Below, piece by piece: positions 44,525 to 56,247 of a stretch of DNA of 64,000 nucleotides (within the stretch, counting starts at the first letter, position 1; each line of letters begins with the position of its first letter). This DNA comes from Mycobacterium sp. (lineage in GTDB: Bacteria; Actinomycetota; Actinomycetes; Mycobacteriales; Mycobacteriaceae): positions 62,001 to 126,000 of the forward strand of contig NZ_JASBVP010000011.1 in the NCBI RefSeq assembly GCF_029961025.1. Direction: 5' to 3'. Below the pieces are notes generated by a model, which was not told where the DNA came from, made no database searches, and saw nothing but the letters and a program-made list of their open reading frames with translations. A program made the translations under genes and the position numbers.

Positions 44525-45418
44525 ATGCCGTCGGAAAACGCGGATGTGGGCATCGTCGTCGGAGTCGACGACTCGCCGGCGGCCAAGGTGGCGGTGTATT
44601 GGGCGGCACGCGACGCCGAATTGCGACATCGTCCGCTGACGCTGGTGCACGCGGTTTCTGCGAACTTGGCGGCCTGGCTGGATGTCCCGTTGCCCCCCGG
44701 ATTGGCGCAGTGGCAGCAAGACCATGGGCGCCGCTTGCTCGACGACGCGGTCAAGGTTGTTGCCGAGGCTTGCCGGTCAGGAGGACCGGCCGGCGTTCGT
44801 ACCGAACTGTTGTCGTCCCCCGCCGTACCCGCATTGCTCGACCTGTCCAAAGACGCCGAGATGGTGGTGACGGGATGTCGCGGCAGCACCAGATGGCCGG
44901 GCCGGCTGTTGGGTTCGGTCAGCTCCGCGCTGATCCGCCACGCGGCCTGCCCGGTCGGGATCATCCACGATGAGGATCCGTTGATGGCCTACCCCGCTCA
45001 AGCGCCGGTATTGGTCGGAATTGACGGCTCGTCGGCATCCGAGCTGGCCACCGCGATCGCGTTCGATGAGGCCTCGCGCCGGAACGTGGGGCTGATCGCC
45101 CTGCACGCATGGAGCGACACCGATGTCACCGAATGGCCTGGCATCGACTGGCCGGCAACACAGCCGATGGCCGAAGAGGTGCTCGCGGAGCGCCTGGCCG
45201 GTTGGCGGGAACGCTACCCGGATGTCCCGGTGCGCCGGGTCGTGGTGCGCGATCAGCCGGCCCGCCAGCTCGTCGACCGTTCCGAGGAAGCCCAGCTGGT
45301 CGTGGTCGGCAGCCGCGGCCGGGGCGGCTTCGCCGGGATGCTGGTGGGTTCGGTCAGCGAAACGGTGGCCCAGTTCGCGCGGATGCCGGTGATCGTGGCA
45401 CGTGACTCGCACACCTAG
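44525..45418 (+). CDS. Universal stress protein, two-domain (Rv2623/Rv2005c type)
   Basis: A 297-residue tandem USP. Domain 1 begins [24 protein letters not shown] with ATP loop [20 protein letters not shown]; domain 2 begins [22 protein letters not shown] with [20 protein letters not shown]. Both loops fit G-x2-G-x9-G-S, so both domains may bind ATP, as in Rv2623, which slows growth in M. tuberculosis. A GGGAG site precedes the ATG. Two ACGGGATAAA direct repeats (near 44477 and 44492) lie just upstream. Converges with devS. Confidence 0.93.
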   Translation: MPSENADVGIVVGVDDSPAAKVAVYWAARDAELRHRPLTLVHAVSANLAAWLDVPLPPGLAQWQQDHGRRLLDDAVKVVAEACRSGGPAGVRTELLSSPAVPALLDLSKDAEMVVTGCRGSTRWPGRLLGSVSSALIRHAACPVGIIHDEDPLMAYPAQAPVLVGIDGSSASELATAIAFDEASRRNVGLIALHAWSDTDVTEWPGIDWPATQPMAEEVLAERLAGWRERYPDVPVRRVVVRDQPARQLVDRSEEAQLVVVGSRGRGGFAGMLVGSVSETVAQFARMPVIVARDSHT

Positions 45419-45459
45419 GCCGTCGCTAGGCGGGCGCGCAATCCGGCTGGGGAAACTCC

Positions 45460-47268
<1,809 letters not shown>

Positions 47269-47916
47269 CTAACCGTCCGCCCGGTGCGCCGTGTTCAGCC
47301 TGGATGCGAAGACCGCCGCCTGGGTCCGGCGTTCCATGCCGAGCTTGGCCAGCAACCGCGACACGTAGTTTTTGACCGTCTTTTCCGCCAGGAACATCCG
47401 CGCCGCGATCTGCTTGTTGGTCAGCCCCTCGCTGAGCAGGCCGAGCAGGGTGCGCTCCTGGTCGGTCAGCCCCAGCAACGGATCGGTGCGTTCGGCGGCA
47501 CCGCGCAGCCTGGCCATCAGCGCCGCCGCCGCCCTGTTGTCCAGCAGCGATTTGCCGGCGCCGACGTCCTTGATCGCCTGCGCCAGCTCCATGCCCTTGA
47601 TGTCTTTGACCACATAGCCGCTGGCCCCGGCCAGGATCGCGTCGAGCATCGCCTCATCGGAGGTGAACGAGGTCAACATCAGGCAGCGCAGGTCGGGTAT
47701 GTCTGACAGCAAATCCCGGCACAATTCGATTCCGCTGCCGTCGGGCAGCCGGACGTCGAGCACCGCGACGTCGGGCCGGGCCGCGGGTATCCGCGCCATC
47801 GCCTCGGAGACCGATCCGGCTTCACCGACCACCTCCAGCTGCGGATCCGATTCCAGCAGGTCGACAATCCCACGGCGGACCACCTCGTGATCGTCGACCA
47901 GAAAAACCCTCACCAT
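47269..47916 (-). CDS. devR: Dormancy response regulator DosR/DevR
   Basis: A 215-residue NarL-family regulator that turns on the dormancy regulon under hypoxia and NO. It is nearly identical in long stretches to M. tuberculosis Dos[14 protein letters not shown], phospho-Asp54 in [26 protein letters not shown] and the [32 protein letters not shown]. The C-terminal tail differs. It is the second gene of the USP-devR-devS operon and is expected to bind the boxes at 48.9, 38.4 and possibly 44.4 kb. Confidence 0.97.
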   Translation of the reverse strand: MVRVFLVDDHEVVRRGIVDLLESDPQLEVVGEAGSVSEAMARIPAARPDVAVLDVRLPDGSGIELCRDLLSDIPDLRCLMLTSFTSDEAMLDAILAGASGYVVKDIKGMELAQAIKDVGAGKSLLDNRAAAALMARLRGAAERTDPLLGLTDQERTLLGLLSEGLTNKQIAARMFLAEKTVKNYVSRLLAKLGMERRTQAAVFASRLNTAHRADG

Positions 47917-48000
47917 GGCAAGTCCTCCGCACGATGCCGTTAACCACCCGCAGCCGGCGGGTACGCCCCTATCATGCTCCCCTGCCGCACGCCCCCTGCG

Positions 48001-48843
48001 TCACAGGTGCCGGCGATTGACGACCAACACCACGCAGTCGGAGTCACCCAACGCGGCGTTGCCTGCCGGCCCGACAATCTCCGCCACGTGTTGCGGGTCG
48101 TGGGCGCCCACCACCAGCACCTGCACGCCCGCGGCGTTTTTCGCCAGGTAGTCGAGGATGGTGCCATGCACCACGATCGCCTCGACCCGCAGGTCGGGGT
48201 GGCGTCGCCGCCACAGGGCCAGGGTGCGGGTCAGTCGCGCCCGGATCCGCCCGTCGCCCTCGATGACCGCCTCCTGGTCGGCCGGCGGCGCCTGCCAGCA
48301 GCCGATCGCCCGCAGCGGAGCGTGGCGCAGCCGCGCTTCGCTCACCGCGGCCGCCAACACGGCCTCGGTGTCGGGGGCCTCCTCGGCTTCGACGGCAATC
48401 CAGCGCCCGCGCGGCTCAAACGCCCGGGTGTCCCCGCGAACAATCGCGATCGGGCAGTGCGCCGACACCGCCAGGGCGGCGGCGGTCGAGCCCACCCGGC
48501 CGGTGTCGAAGTGACCGAACCCGACGGCCCCCACGCAGAGCAGCACCGCCGAGCGGGAGGCTCGGACCAGCACGCCGACCGTGGGCCCGGCGGTGATGTC
48601 GGCCTCGATCGTCACCGGCTTGCCGCCGGCCTCGACGGCGGCGGACACCTCGCGCACGGCGCGTTCGGCGTGCGCCCTGCGCCGGGTCACGGCGGCGGCA
48701 GCCGCCTCGTCGACGGCGCACAGCAGGCGGAGCGGGAGCCCGCGATCAACGGCCTCGTCAACGGCCCACAACGCGGCCCGCAGGGCCGCTTTCGACCCGT
48801 CGACGCCGACGACGACGGCCGGGCGGGCGGGCGAATCGTTCAT
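48001..48843 (-). CDS. Universal stress protein heading the devRS operon (Rv3134c-like)
   Basis: A 280-residue USP with start PAVVVGVDGSKAALRAALWAVDEAVDRGLPLRLL and ATP loop region VGAVGFGHFDTGRVGSTAAALAVSAHCPIAIV. Its position, 84 bases upstream of devR on the same strand, matches Rv3134c, which is the first gene of the devRS operon in M. tuberculosis. Tandem DosR-type boxes lie 81-122 bases upstream, so the operon is probably autoregulated. The second USP domain is degenerate. Confidence 0.92.
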   Translation of the reverse strand: MNDSPARPAVVVGVDGSKAALRAALWAVDEAVDRGLPLRLLCAVDEAAAAAVTRRRAHAERAVREVSAAVEAGGKPVTIEADITAGPTVGVLVRASRSAVLLCVGAVGFGHFDTGRVGSTAAALAVSAHCPIAIVRGDTRAFEPRGRWIAVEAEEAPDTEAVLAAAVSEARLRHAPLRAIGCWQAPPADQEAVIEGDGRIRARLTRTLALWRRRHPDLRVEAIVVHGTILDYLAKNAAGVQVLVVGAHDPQHVAEIVGPAGNAALGDSDCVVLVVNRRHL

Positions 48844-48923
48844 CGTGGACTCCGGGTGTCACCTTCGCCTGCGCGGTGTGCATGGCCAGGCGTGCACACC
48901 CTACCGATCCGGCGGGGGCGTCT

Positions 48924-48965
48924 TCAGGGTCGTTGGTCCTCGGTGGGCCCGCCGTTGGTCCCGAT
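48924..48965. promoter_or_regulatory. Tandem DosR boxes between USP-devRS and hydrogenase operons
   Basis: Box A TCAGGGTCGTTGGTCCTCGG (48924-48943) and box B, read on the minus strand ATCGGGACCAACGGCGGGCC (48946-48965), match DosR sites (GGGAC...GG). Their offset is 22 bases. They lie 81-122 bases from the USP start and about 165-205 from the hydrogenase start, so could act on both divergent operons. Confidence 0.75.
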
Positions 48966-49129
48966 CTGGTGCCCGCCGATCGGCGGGCGCGGGCTGCGCC
49001 GTCGGGGCGGCGACGATCCCAGGGTCTTTCGACCCTGGTGGATGCGCGGGCTAAAAGAGGATGCTCGTCGATGGCGTCGGCTGCAGCGGCCGCAACCGGC
49101 GAGAGCCAAGGAAGTCAGGGAAGTCGGGG

Positions 49130-50287
49130 ATGAGTGCACGCGGCGAGTCCGGGGAAGCGCCGTCCGGAACGGTTGCGCACCCGGCGGCGATCCTCGACGC
49201 CGCCGGCCTGGGCCGCCTCGTCGGGGCGCTGATCGAACGGGGTTATCGGGTGGTCGGCCCGACGGTGCGCGACAACGCCATCGTGCTCGCCGAGATCGAG
49301 TCGGCCGAAGATCTGCCCCGCGGCTGGGGTGTTGACGTCGGGCCCGGGCATTATCGGTTGCTGCGCCGCGACGACGACGCGGTGTTCGCCCACTCGGCGG
49401 GTCCGCAGTCCTGGAAGCAGTTTCTGCACCCACCGCGGCGGCGGCTGTGGTCCGCGGACCGCGACGGGGAAGTCCGCGACGACTCCCCGGGGGAAGCCCC
49501 GCGCTACGCCTTCATCGGGGTGCACGGCTGCGACCTGGCGGCGATCGCGACCCTGGATCGGGTGCTAGGCCAAGGGCCCTACCCGGACGGGTCGTTCGCC
49601 GACCGGCGCCGCCGGCTCTTCGTCGTCGCGGTCAACTGCACCGAGCCGGGCGGACTGTGCTTCTGCGCGTCGATGGGCACCGGGCCCGCCGCCGGACCCG
49701 GCTACGACCTGGCTTTGACGGAACACCTTGGCGACGGCCGGCGCTACCTGGTCGACGTGGGCTCCCGGGAAGGCGCCGCGGTGCTTGCCGCGGTGCCGCA
49801 TCGCGCCGCCGCCGTCGAGGAGATCGGCCGCGCGCGAGCGGAAGTCGACGCGGCGTCGCACCGGATGGGCCGGCAGATGCCGCGGGGCGACCACCGCGGG
49901 CTGCTGATCCGCTCCCGCGAGTCGCCGCAGTGGGAGGAGGTGGCCGGGCGCTGCCTGACCTGCGGGAACTGCACCATGGTGTGCCCGACGTGTTTTTGCA
50001 CCAGCACCGAAGACGTCACCGATCTGACCGGTGAGCACGCCGAACGCTGGCAGCACTGGGCGTCCTGCTTTGAGTTCGACTTCACCTACATCCACGGCGG
50101 CAGTGTCCGCCGGTCCGGCGCGTCCCGCTACCGGCATTGGCTGACCCACAAGCTGGGTAGCTGGCACGACCAGTTCGGGATGTCGGGCTGCGTGGGCTGC
50201 GGGCGCTGCATCGCCTGGTGCCCCACCGGTATCGACATCACCGCGGAAATGAACAAGCTGGCCGACGCGGACGGCGCCGATGGATGA
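49130..50287 (+). CDS. hyhB: Group 3b-like hydrogenase iron-sulfur subunit HyhB
   Basis: A 385-residue subunit with two ferredoxin-type [4Fe-4S] sites: [16 protein letters not shown] at about 282 and [12 protein letters not shown] at about 357. It is the electron-transfer subunit of a bidirectional NAD(P)-linked [NiFe] hydrogenase like Hyh/Hyd3 of M. smegmatis. The start MSARGES (49130) follows GTCGGGG; a longer upstream start is possible. It overlaps hyhG by eight bases, and DosR-type boxes lie about 165-205 bases upstream. HYD maturation genes (hypA-F) are not in this window. Confidence 0.92.
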   Translation: MSARGESGEAPSGTVAHPAAILDAAGLGRLVGALIERGYRVVGPTVRDNAIVLAEIESAEDLPRGWGVDVGPGHYRLLRRDDDAVFAHSAGPQSWKQFLHPPRRRLWSADRDGEVRDDSPGEAPRYAFIGVHGCDLAAIATLDRVLGQGPYPDGSFADRRRRLFVVAVNCTEPGGLCFCASMGTGPAAGPGYDLALTEHLGDGRRYLVDVGSREGAAVLAAVPHRAAAVEEIGRARAEVDAASHRMGRQMPRGDHRGLLIRSRESPQWEEVAGRCLTCGNCTMVCPTCFCTSTEDVTDLTGEHAERWQHWASCFEFDFTYIHGGSVRRSGASRYRHWLTHKLGSWHDQFGMSGCVGCGRCIAWCPTGIDITAEMNKLADADGADG

Positions 50288-51137
50288 CCCGCGCGCGCTG
50301 CCGCCGTCGACCCACTCCCCCATGACACCGGTTCCCTACCGGGTCCGCAGCCGCGTGCAGGAGAACCGCGATACCGCGACGTTGTGCCTGGAACCGCTGC
50401 AAAACCCGGTCCGGGCGCCGCAGCCGGGCGAGTTCATGATGCTCTACGCGTTCGGTGTCGGCGAAGTGGCGATCTCCATCAGCGGGGATCCCGGCGCCGC
50501 CGACGGCACGCTCACCCACACCGTCCGCGCGGTGGGCGCGGTCAGCCGCGCCCTGCACGACGCGCCGGTGGGCACCGTGGTCGGTGTGCGCGGGCCGTTC
50601 GGCACCGCCTGGGGGCTGGCGGAGGCCGCCGGCCGGGACGTGGTCATGGTCGCCGGCGGGGTGGGGCTCTGCCCGCTGCGTCCGGCGGTGCTGGGGGCGC
50701 TGGCCCACCGGGAGAACTACGGCCGGATGGTGCTGATCGCCGGGGCCCGCTCCCGGGCGGACTTCGTGTTCGCCGGCGAGCTCGATCGGTGGGCGGCCGA
50801 CCCCCGTATCGAGGTGCACCTTACCGTCGACGTCCCGGTGCAGGGCTGGACCGGCGAGATCGGCTTTGTCACCGAACCGCTGCACCGGCTGGCGCTGAAC
50901 CCCGATCGCACCACGGCGTTTCTGTGCGGCCCGGAGCCGATGCTGCGGTTCGCCGCCGAGGCGCTGCTGCACAAGGGCGTGGCGGCCCGAGACATCCGGG
51001 TCTCCCTGGAACGCAACATGCAGTGCGGGATCGGCTGGTGCGGCCACTGCCAGCTCGGCCCGCTGCTGCTGTGTCGGGACGGTCCGGTGGTCGGCTACGA
51101 CGTCGCCCGCCCGCTGCTTGCGGTAAAGGAGCTGTAG
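50280..51137 (+). CDS. hyhG: Hydrogenase diaphorase subunit HyhG (FAD/NAD-binding)
   Basis: A 285-residue ferredoxin-reductase-type subunit. FAD-binding beta-barrel in the first 100 residues ([21 protein letters not shown]), NAD(P)-binding Rossmann part with [17 protein letters not shown], and a C-terminal [2Fe-2S] site [17 protein letters not shown]. It passes electrons between NAD(P)H and the HyhB clusters. Eight-base overlap with hyhB; stop is directly followed by the hyhS start. Confidence 0.93.
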   Translation: MDDPRALPPSTHSPMTPVPYRVRSRVQENRDTATLCLEPLQNPVRAPQPGEFMMLYAFGVGEVAISISGDPGAADGTLTHTVRAVGAVSRALHDAPVGTVVGVRGPFGTAWGLAEAAGRDVVMVAGGVGLCPLRPAVLGALAHRENYGRMVLIAGARSRADFVFAGELDRWAADPRIEVHLTVDVPVQGWTGEIGFVTEPLHRLALNPDRTTAFLCGPEPMLRFAAEALLHKGVAARDIRVSLERNMQCGIGWCGHCQLGPLLLCRDGPVVGYDVARPLLAVKEL

Positions 51138-51896
51138 ATGAGCACACCCACCTTGGCGGTGTGGAAGTTCGCCTCCTGCGACGGCTGCCAGCTGACCTTG
51201 CTGGACTGTGAGGATGAGTTGCTCACCCTGGCCGCGCGGGTGCAGATCGCGACCTTCCTGGAGGCCTCCAGCACGATCATCGGCGGACCCTACGACGTGT
51301 CGCTGGTGGAGGGATCGATCACCACCGAGACCGACGCGCGGCGGATCCACGAAATCCGCGAACAGTCGCGGGTGCTGGTCACCATCGGGGCGTGCGCCAC
51401 CGCCGGTGGTGTCCAGGCGCTGCGCAACTTCGCCGACGTCGCCGAATTCGCGTCGGTGGTCTACGCCCAGCCGGAATACCTCGACACGCTGGCAACCTCC
51501 ACGCCGGCGTCGGCGCACGTCAGTGTCGACTACCAGCTTCAGGGCTGTCCGATCGACCGTGGGCAGCTGCTGGACACCCTGGCGGCGCTGCTGGCGGGAC
51601 GCAAACCCCGGCTGCCGGCTAAAACGGTGTGCACCGAGTGCAAACTGCGCGGCGTGACGTGTGTCATCGTCGCCGACGGCACCCCGTGCCTCGGCCCGGT
51701 CACCCACGCCGGCTGCGGAGCGTTGTGCCCCCGGCATCGCCGCGGCTGCTACGGCTGTTTCGGCCCGTCCGCGGCGCCGCAAACCGCAACGCTGATCCCG
51801 CTGCTGCGCCGCGACGGAATGTCCGGTGAGGACGTCGAGCGGGTGTTCTCGACGTTCAACGTCGCCGCCTTCGCCGCCGAGCGAGGCCGGCAATGA
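51138..51896 (+). CDS. hyhS: [NiFe] hydrogenase small subunit HyhS
   Basis: A 252-residue small subunit holding the electron-exit clusters. The proximal-cluster Cys are in [15 protein letters not shown] at the N-terminus and in [11 protein letters not shown] and [14 protein letters not shown]; the C-terminal half has [31 protein letters not shown] for further clusters. AAGGAG precedes the ATG. No twin-arginine signal, so the complex is cytoplasmic as expected for group 3b. Overlaps hyhL by four bases. Confidence 0.95.
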   Translation: MSTPTLAVWKFASCDGCQLTLLDCEDELLTLAARVQIATFLEASSTIIGGPYDVSLVEGSITTETDARRIHEIREQSRVLVTIGACATAGGVQALRNFADVAEFASVVYAQPEYLDTLATSTPASAHVSVDYQLQGCPIDRGQLLDTLAALLAGRKPRLPAKTVCTECKLRGVTCVIVADGTPCLGPVTHAGCGALCPRHRRGCYGCFGPSAAPQTATLIPLLRRDGMSGEDVERVFSTFNVAAFAAERGRQ

Positions 51897-53194
51897 CCCC
51901 GCCGGACTCGCCGACCCGCACGCTCAGCGTCGGCGCGCTGACCCGGGTCGAAGGCGAGGGCGCCGTGCACGTCCGGCTGCGCGGCGGCGAACTGGACAGC
52001 GTCGAGTTGAACATCTATGAGCCACCGCGGTTTTTTGAGGCGTTTTTGCGCGGCAGGTCATACACCGAGCCGCCGGACCTCACCGCGCGGGTCTGCGGCA
52101 TCTGCCCGGTGGCCTACCAGGTCAGCGCCTGCAACGCGATCGAGGACGCCTGCGGCGTCACGATCGACGACTCGTTGGTGCGGCTGCGGCGACTGCTGTA
52201 CTGCGGCGAGTGGATCCACAGTCACGCGCTGCACATCTACCTGCTGCACGCGCCGGACTTCCTCGGCTATCCCGACGCGATCAGCCTGGCACGCGACCAG
52301 CGCGAGGCGGTGGAGCGGGGGCTGCGGCTGAAAAAGGCGGGTAACCGGCTGATGGAGTTCATCGGTGGGCGCGCGATCCACCCGGTCAACGTGCGCCTCG
52401 GGGGGTTTTACTCGGTGCCCAGCCGCGCCGAGTTGGCCCCGCTGGCCGAACAGCTGCGCCGCGCGCTCGACGACGCGCTGGCCACGGTCGCGTGGGTGGC
52501 CGGATTCGATTTCCCCGAGCTGGAACTCGAGCACGCACTGGTGGCGCTGAGCCGGCCCGGCAGCTACCCGATCGAGAACGGCCAGATTGCCCGCAGCTCC
52601 GGAGAACCGTTTGCCGCAGCACAATTCGGCGATCATGTCGTCGAGTCGCAGGTGCCCTACTCCACTGCGCTGCACGCCACCCTCGACGGCGGGCGCTACC
52701 TCACCGGTCCGCTGGCCCGCTATTCGCTGAACTTTGCGGCGCTCTCACCGGTTGCCCGGCAAGCCGCCACCGCCGCCGGCCTGGCAGCGCAATGCCGAAA
52801 CCCGTTTGCCAGCATCGTGGTTCGCGCGGTCGAGGTGGTGTACGCGATCGAGGAAGCGCTGCGGATCATCGGGGAGTATGAGCGCCCGGCGCGCCCGTTC
52901 GTCGACGTGCCGGCCCGCGCGGGGGTCGGCCACGGTGTCAGTGAGGCGCCGCGGGGGCTGCTGTATCACCGGTACCAGATCGACGAGCACGGGTTGATCG
53001 GCGCCGCGACCATCGTCCCGCCCACCTCGCAGAACCAGGCGGCCATCGAAGCCGATTTGGCGCGGGTGGTCTCGGAGAACCTTTCGCTGGCCGACAGCGA
53101 GCTGACCACATTGTGCGAGCGGGTGATCCGCAACTATGACCCCTGCATCTCCTGCTCGGCGCATTTCCTGAAGCTCACCGTGGACCGGCGTTGA
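51893..53194 (+). CDS. hyhL: [NiFe] hydrogenase large subunit HyhL
   Basis: A 433-residue catalytic subunit. Ni-Fe ligands: L1 motif [11 protein letters not shown] near residue 64 and L2 motif DPCISCSAH near the C-terminus. [12 protein letters not shown] starts the protein as in group 3 enzymes. After the final His there is a nine-residue tail (FLKLTVDRR) that the endopeptidase removes after nickel insertion, and such a protease gene follows at once. Four-base overlaps on both sides indicate one transcript. Confidence 0.95.
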   Translation: MTPPDSPTRTLSVGALTRVEGEGAVHVRLRGGELDSVELNIYEPPRFFEAFLRGRSYTEPPDLTARVCGICPVAYQVSACNAIEDACGVTIDDSLVRLRRLLYCGEWIHSHALHIYLLHAPDFLGYPDAISLARDQREAVERGLRLKKAGNRLMEFIGGRAIHPVNVRLGGFYSVPSRAELAPLAEQLRRALDDALATVAWVAGFDFPELELEHALVALSRPGSYPIENGQIARSSGEPFAAAQFGDHVVESQVPYSTALHATLDGGRYLTGPLARYSLNFAALSPVARQAATAAGLAAQCRNPFASIVVRAVEVVYAIEEALRIIGEYERPARPFVDVPARAGVGHGVSEAPRGLLYHRYQIDEHGLIGAATIVPPTSQNQAAIEADLARVVSENLSLADSELTTLCERVIRNYDPCISCSAHFLKLTVDRR

Positions 53195-53670
53195 GCACCG
53201 TGGTTATCGGCCTCGGTAACCGGTATCGCCGCGATGACGGTGTCGGACCGGTGGTGGTCGCCGCTATCAGCGAACGCCCGCTGCCGGGTGTGCGCGTCGT
53301 GACCGGGATCGAGGATCCGTTCGCTTTGCTGGATGCGTGGTCCGGCGCGACGCTGGCCGTGGTGATCGACGCCGCGGTGGCTTCCCCTCCGGCGCCCGGG
53401 CGGATCCGTCGCCAAACGGATGGCGACATGACCCCGGCTGTCCCGGTGAGCACGCACGGCCTCGACGTCACCGGGGCTTACGCATTGGGCCGGGCGCTGG
53501 GCCGGGCGCCGCGGCAGCTGGTGCTGTTCACCGTCGAGGCCGCCGACACCGGCCACGGCCTCGGACTGACCCCGCAGGTGGCGGCCGCGGTGCCCGAAGT
53601 GGTTGCCGCCACTGTCGCCGAAATCGCGTGCATCGGCCCGCCACGCCACGACCGCGGCCCTGGCGCTTAA
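53191..53670 (+). CDS. Hydrogenase maturation protease
   Basis: A 159-residue HybD/HycI-type endopeptidase that trims the large-subunit tail. Nickel-sensing residues are in IGLGNRYRRDDGVGPVV (Asp), DAWSGATLAVVIDAA (Asp) and VSTHGLDVTGAYALGRALG (His). The start, a GTG or nearby codon, overlaps the hyhL stop by four bases (VVIGLGN at once). It is the last hydrogenase gene; 120 bases later a diiron oxidase operon begins. Confidence 0.92.
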   Translation: MSTVVIGLGNRYRRDDGVGPVVVAAISERPLPGVRVVTGIEDPFALLDAWSGATLAVVIDAAVASPPAPGRIRRQTDGDMTPAVPVSTHGLDVTGAYALGRALGRAPRQLVLFTVEAADTGHGLGLTPQVAAAVPEVVAATVAEIACIGPPRHDRGPGA

Positions 53671-53688
53671 CACCCCGTTGGCCCATTC

Positions 53689-53704
53689 GGGTCAGAACTG
53701 ACCC
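53689..53704. promoter_or_regulatory. Perfect palindrome upstream of diiron oxidase operon
   Basis: GGGTCAG-AA-CTGACCC, 7-bp perfect arms with a 2-base centre, 88 bases upstream of the diiron oxidase start. Arm composition recalls DosR boxes but the spacing is two bases too long. Could instead be a hairpin after the hydrogenase operon, though the loop is too short. Confidence 0.55.
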
Positions 53705-53791
53705 AGATGGCCCTCCCGAGCGCTGTGAGCGGCGCCATACCCTCGGGATACCACCGGATTACAGCGTCTCAAGTACGAAGGATCACCACAC

Positions 53792-54976
53792 ATGACCGAA
53801 ATACTGACCCGGATGCAACCGCTGCCGACTGAAACACCGCTCGACGACGAGGCTTTGGCGGCTTACGAGAAGAAGTTCCGTGAGGATAACACCATCTGGG
53901 CTGAGCTATTGCAGGAGAACCTCGATCGGCTTCAACGCGGCTCGTTTTCGCTGTACTGGATGAACACCGATCAGGCGAACTGGGGGGTGCGGGCGAGGCC
54001 GAGTTCACGGGGATTGACCTACATCGACATCAACCGCCCCCCGGCCTACGGCACGTTGCCCGAACATGATGCCGCGCGCAACTTCGCCCCGCGAGGCTCG
54101 GTGCGCGACCCGTATGCCGCCCAGATGCCCACCATCGACGCCTACGACATCCTCGACAAAAAGGATGCGTGGGCGGAAAACGTGATGACCCTCTACGAAG
54201 AAGCCAAAGCGCGCCAGTGGAACTCCACCAGCGATATCCCCTGGAACGAGCTCGAGCCGGTCAGCGAGGATCTGGAGAAGGCGGCCTGCCAGCTCGCCAC
54301 CTCCCTCACCGAGGTCGAATTCGTCGCCGGCGACTTCCCGTCGCGCTGGATTTACCGCACCTCACCGGACTTCTTCGAGGTCAAGAACTTCCTCGTGACC
54401 CAGATGATGGACGAGGCCCGCCACATGGAGGTGTTCCGCAAGCGCGCGCTGGCAGGCGGTGGCGGCTTGCTGCACGCCAGCCCGGCCCTGGAATGGGCGC
54501 TGAAGGCCATCCTGGAGTCGCCGACCCACACCCAGGGCACCTTCCTGCTCAACGTCCTGGGCGAAGGGCTTGTGCTCACCATGTTCCGGGCCGGCGAATA
54601 CCTGTCCAAGACCCATGTCGACAAGGAGATCTTCCGCCGTTGCATGCAAGACGAGGCGCGTCATGTCTCCTACGGCACCCTGGAGCTGAAGAACTTCCTC
54701 GACAGCTCCACCGACCGGGACAAGGCGCTTTCGGACATGCACCGCTTCGCGGATCTTGGCGAGCAGATCATCCTCACCGCATTGAGCAGCCCCGGACTGC
54801 TTGAGCCACTAGCCGTTCTGATGGGCGGTGGAGTCGACAAGATCGACGAGGGCATGGAGGGGGTGTCGTTTTTATGGGGGACGATTGTCGAAGAATACTT
54901 GCAGCGCTGCGAACGGGCCGGCTTCGACCGCCGGGAGAAGGTGACGATCCCGTTGGAGATGCCATGGACGGCGTGA
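53792..54976 (+). CDS. Ferritin-like diiron oxidase/oxygenase
   Basis: A 394-residue helical protein. Two E-x2-H motifs, both in DEARH (Glu208-His211 and Glu288-His291), with Glu174 or Glu176 and Glu258 as further carboxylate ligands, give the E/ExxH/E/ExxH set of diiron oxygenases (AurF, R2 and related). Residues 141-152 (RQWNSTSDIPWN) are a family-like WNS-x-DI motif. The gene leads an operon with two SCP2-like carriers and a bis-4Fe-4S ferredoxin, so an electron donor and lipid carrier are at hand. Substrate unknown: an acyl, sterol or amine is possible. Best candidate for a new enzyme system here. Confidence 0.85.
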   Translation: MTEILTRMQPLPTETPLDDEALAAYEKKFREDNTIWAELLQENLDRLQRGSFSLYWMNTDQANWGVRARPSSRGLTYIDINRPPAYGTLPEHDAARNFAPRGSVRDPYAAQMPTIDAYDILDKKDAWAENVMTLYEEAKARQWNSTSDIPWNELEPVSEDLEKAACQLATSLTEVEFVAGDFPSRWIYRTSPDFFEVKNFLVTQMMDEARHMEVFRKRALAGGGGLLHASPALEWALKAILESPTHTQGTFLLNVLGEGLVLTMFRAGEYLSKTHVDKEIFRRCMQDEARHVSYGTLELKNFLDSSTDRDKALSDMHRFADLGEQIILTALSSPGLLEPLAVLMGGGVDKIDEGMEGVSFLWGTIVEEYLQRCERAGFDRREKVTIPLEMPWTA

Positions 54977-55416
54977 GCACCAGCACCGGCCTGCCCACCG
55001 TCGAATGGCTCACCAGGCTGGCGGAGATCAACAAAGCAGACCTCACCGAATTCCGTAAGCTCGGCGAGATCGACTGCCGGCTCGCCATCGACATCATCGA
55101 CGGCGGTCCCGACGGATCGGCGTTGATCGTCCAGATCACGTTCGATGGCTTCGACGTCAGCGAGATCAAGGAGATCAGCCAGGACGAACTGGAGTCGATG
55201 GACTTTGTCATGGAGACCGACCGGGACTCGTGGCTGGGAATGGTCGACAATATCCGCACCGGCGGCGGGCGGCCGGATCTCGACCACACCCTCAACGCGC
55301 TCAGCATCGCGTCGACACCGATACGGGTCTGGTCATCCGATCCGTTGGGCAGGGACATGTTTTTCCGCTACAACCAGAGTTTGCAGCATTTCATCAACAA
55401 CTCTGCTCGGCTGTGA
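54964..55416 (+). CDS. SCP2-like protein (first of the operon)
   Basis: A 150-residue protein, start ATG 54964 preceded by GGAG and overlapping the diiron oxidase stop. Composition fits an SCP-2 sterol-transfer-type fold: strands CRLAIDIIDGGPDGSALIVQITFDGFDV, a helical part ISQDELESMDFVMETDRDSWLGMVDNI and a C-terminal TPIRVWSSDPLGRDMFFRYNQSLQHFI. Family assignment is moderate; the second SCP2 gene downstream is clearer. Expected to bind a hydrophobic substrate for the diiron enzyme. Confidence 0.7.
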   Translation: MDGVSTSTGLPTVEWLTRLAEINKADLTEFRKLGEIDCRLAIDIIDGGPDGSALIVQITFDGFDVSEIKEISQDELESMDFVMETDRDSWLGMVDNIRTGGGRPDLDHTLNALSIASTPIRVWSSDPLGRDMFFRYNQSLQHFINNSARL

Positions 55417-55458
55417 ATCGCCCGTCAGGCAATCGCCTATTAGGGAAGAGGAACACGT

Positions 55459-55746
55459 ATGAGCCGGACCAGGCGTGGCCATTTCTATATCGATGACACC
55501 TGCATCGGATGCGGAGCGTGTGAGCATTCCTGTCCGGGTCGCGTGGATGCCATATCGAAGAAACCCGACGACTTCCTGGGCCGTTTCGTGATCGACCCCG
55601 AACAGTGCATCGACTGCGGGAAATGCGTGCCGCTGTGCCCGGTCGACTGCATTCACGACGGCCGTGTGGAAGCAGAGTTTGTGCCGGACAACGGCTATAC
55701 GAAGATCGCGAAACTGTACGACTGGGCGGCCCGCAAAAACAGCTGA
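55459..55746 (+). CDS. 2[4Fe-4S] ferredoxin
   Basis: A 95-residue ferredoxin with two C-x2-C-x2-C-x3-C sites: CIGCGACEHSCPG and CIDCGKCVPLCP. Proline follows the last Cys of the second. The C-terminal segment (VEAEFVPDNGYTKIAKLYDWAA) is an extra helix. It lies within the diiron-SCP2 operon and is a natural electron donor for that oxidase; electrons could come from the ferredoxin reductase at 25.4 kb. GGAAGAGG precedes the ATG. Confidence 0.93.
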   Translation: MSRTRRGHFYIDDTCIGCGACEHSCPGRVDAISKKPDDFLGRFVIDPEQCIDCGKCVPLCPVDCIHDGRVEAEFVPDNGYTKIAKLYDWAARKNS

Positions 55747-55801
55747 GCACGCCCAAAGATCGACATATCCACGAAAGATCCAGGAGCTGAAAGACATTAC
55801 C

Positions 55802-56209
55802 ATGGGAGTTTTTAAAGATAGCGACGAGGCAACGAAGTACATCGCCGGGATCTTCGAGGAGGCAGCGGCAGACGATTCGATCGCCAGCCAACTCGTAACA
55901 TCGGGTGTTGTGCTGCAACTCAACTGCTCGGACCCGGACATCCAGATCACGGCAGACATGCCCAACCGGAAGGTGTTCACCGGGAGCTGTGACGTTGAGC
56001 CCACCGTGACGATGTTCATGACCTGTGACATGGCGAACCGGTTCTGGCAAGGCAAACTCAACCTCGCTGTTTCGCTGGCCAAGGGGCAGGTCCGCGCCAA
56101 AGGCCCGGTGTCGAAGATCCTGAAGCTTCTGCCGGTCGCCAAGAAGCTTTTCCCCCGTTACCAGGAGTTGCTGCGGGCCGACGGGCGCACCGACTTGCTG
56201 GCCGTTTGA
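55802..56209 (+). CDS. SCP2 sterol-binding domain protein
   Basis: A 135-residue SCP2-domain protein: GVFKDSDEATKYIAGIFEEAA, then SGVVLQLNCSDPDIQITADMPNRKVFTG, VTMFMTCDMANRFWQGKLNLAVSLAKGQVRAKGPVSKILKLLPVAKKLFPRY. These bind acyl-CoA, fatty acids or sterols. A disrupted copy with the same layout lies at 58.4 kb. It is the last gene of the diiron operon; the response regulator converges. Confidence 0.9.
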   Translation: MGVFKDSDEATKYIAGIFEEAAADDSIASQLVTSGVVLQLNCSDPDIQITADMPNRKVFTGSCDVEPTVTMFMTCDMANRFWQGKLNLAVSLAKGQVRAKGPVSKILKLLPVAKKLFPRYQELLRADGRTDLLAV

Positions 56210-56247
56210 CCGCCCCGGTGCGCCGCCGCACGGAATTATCAATATTA

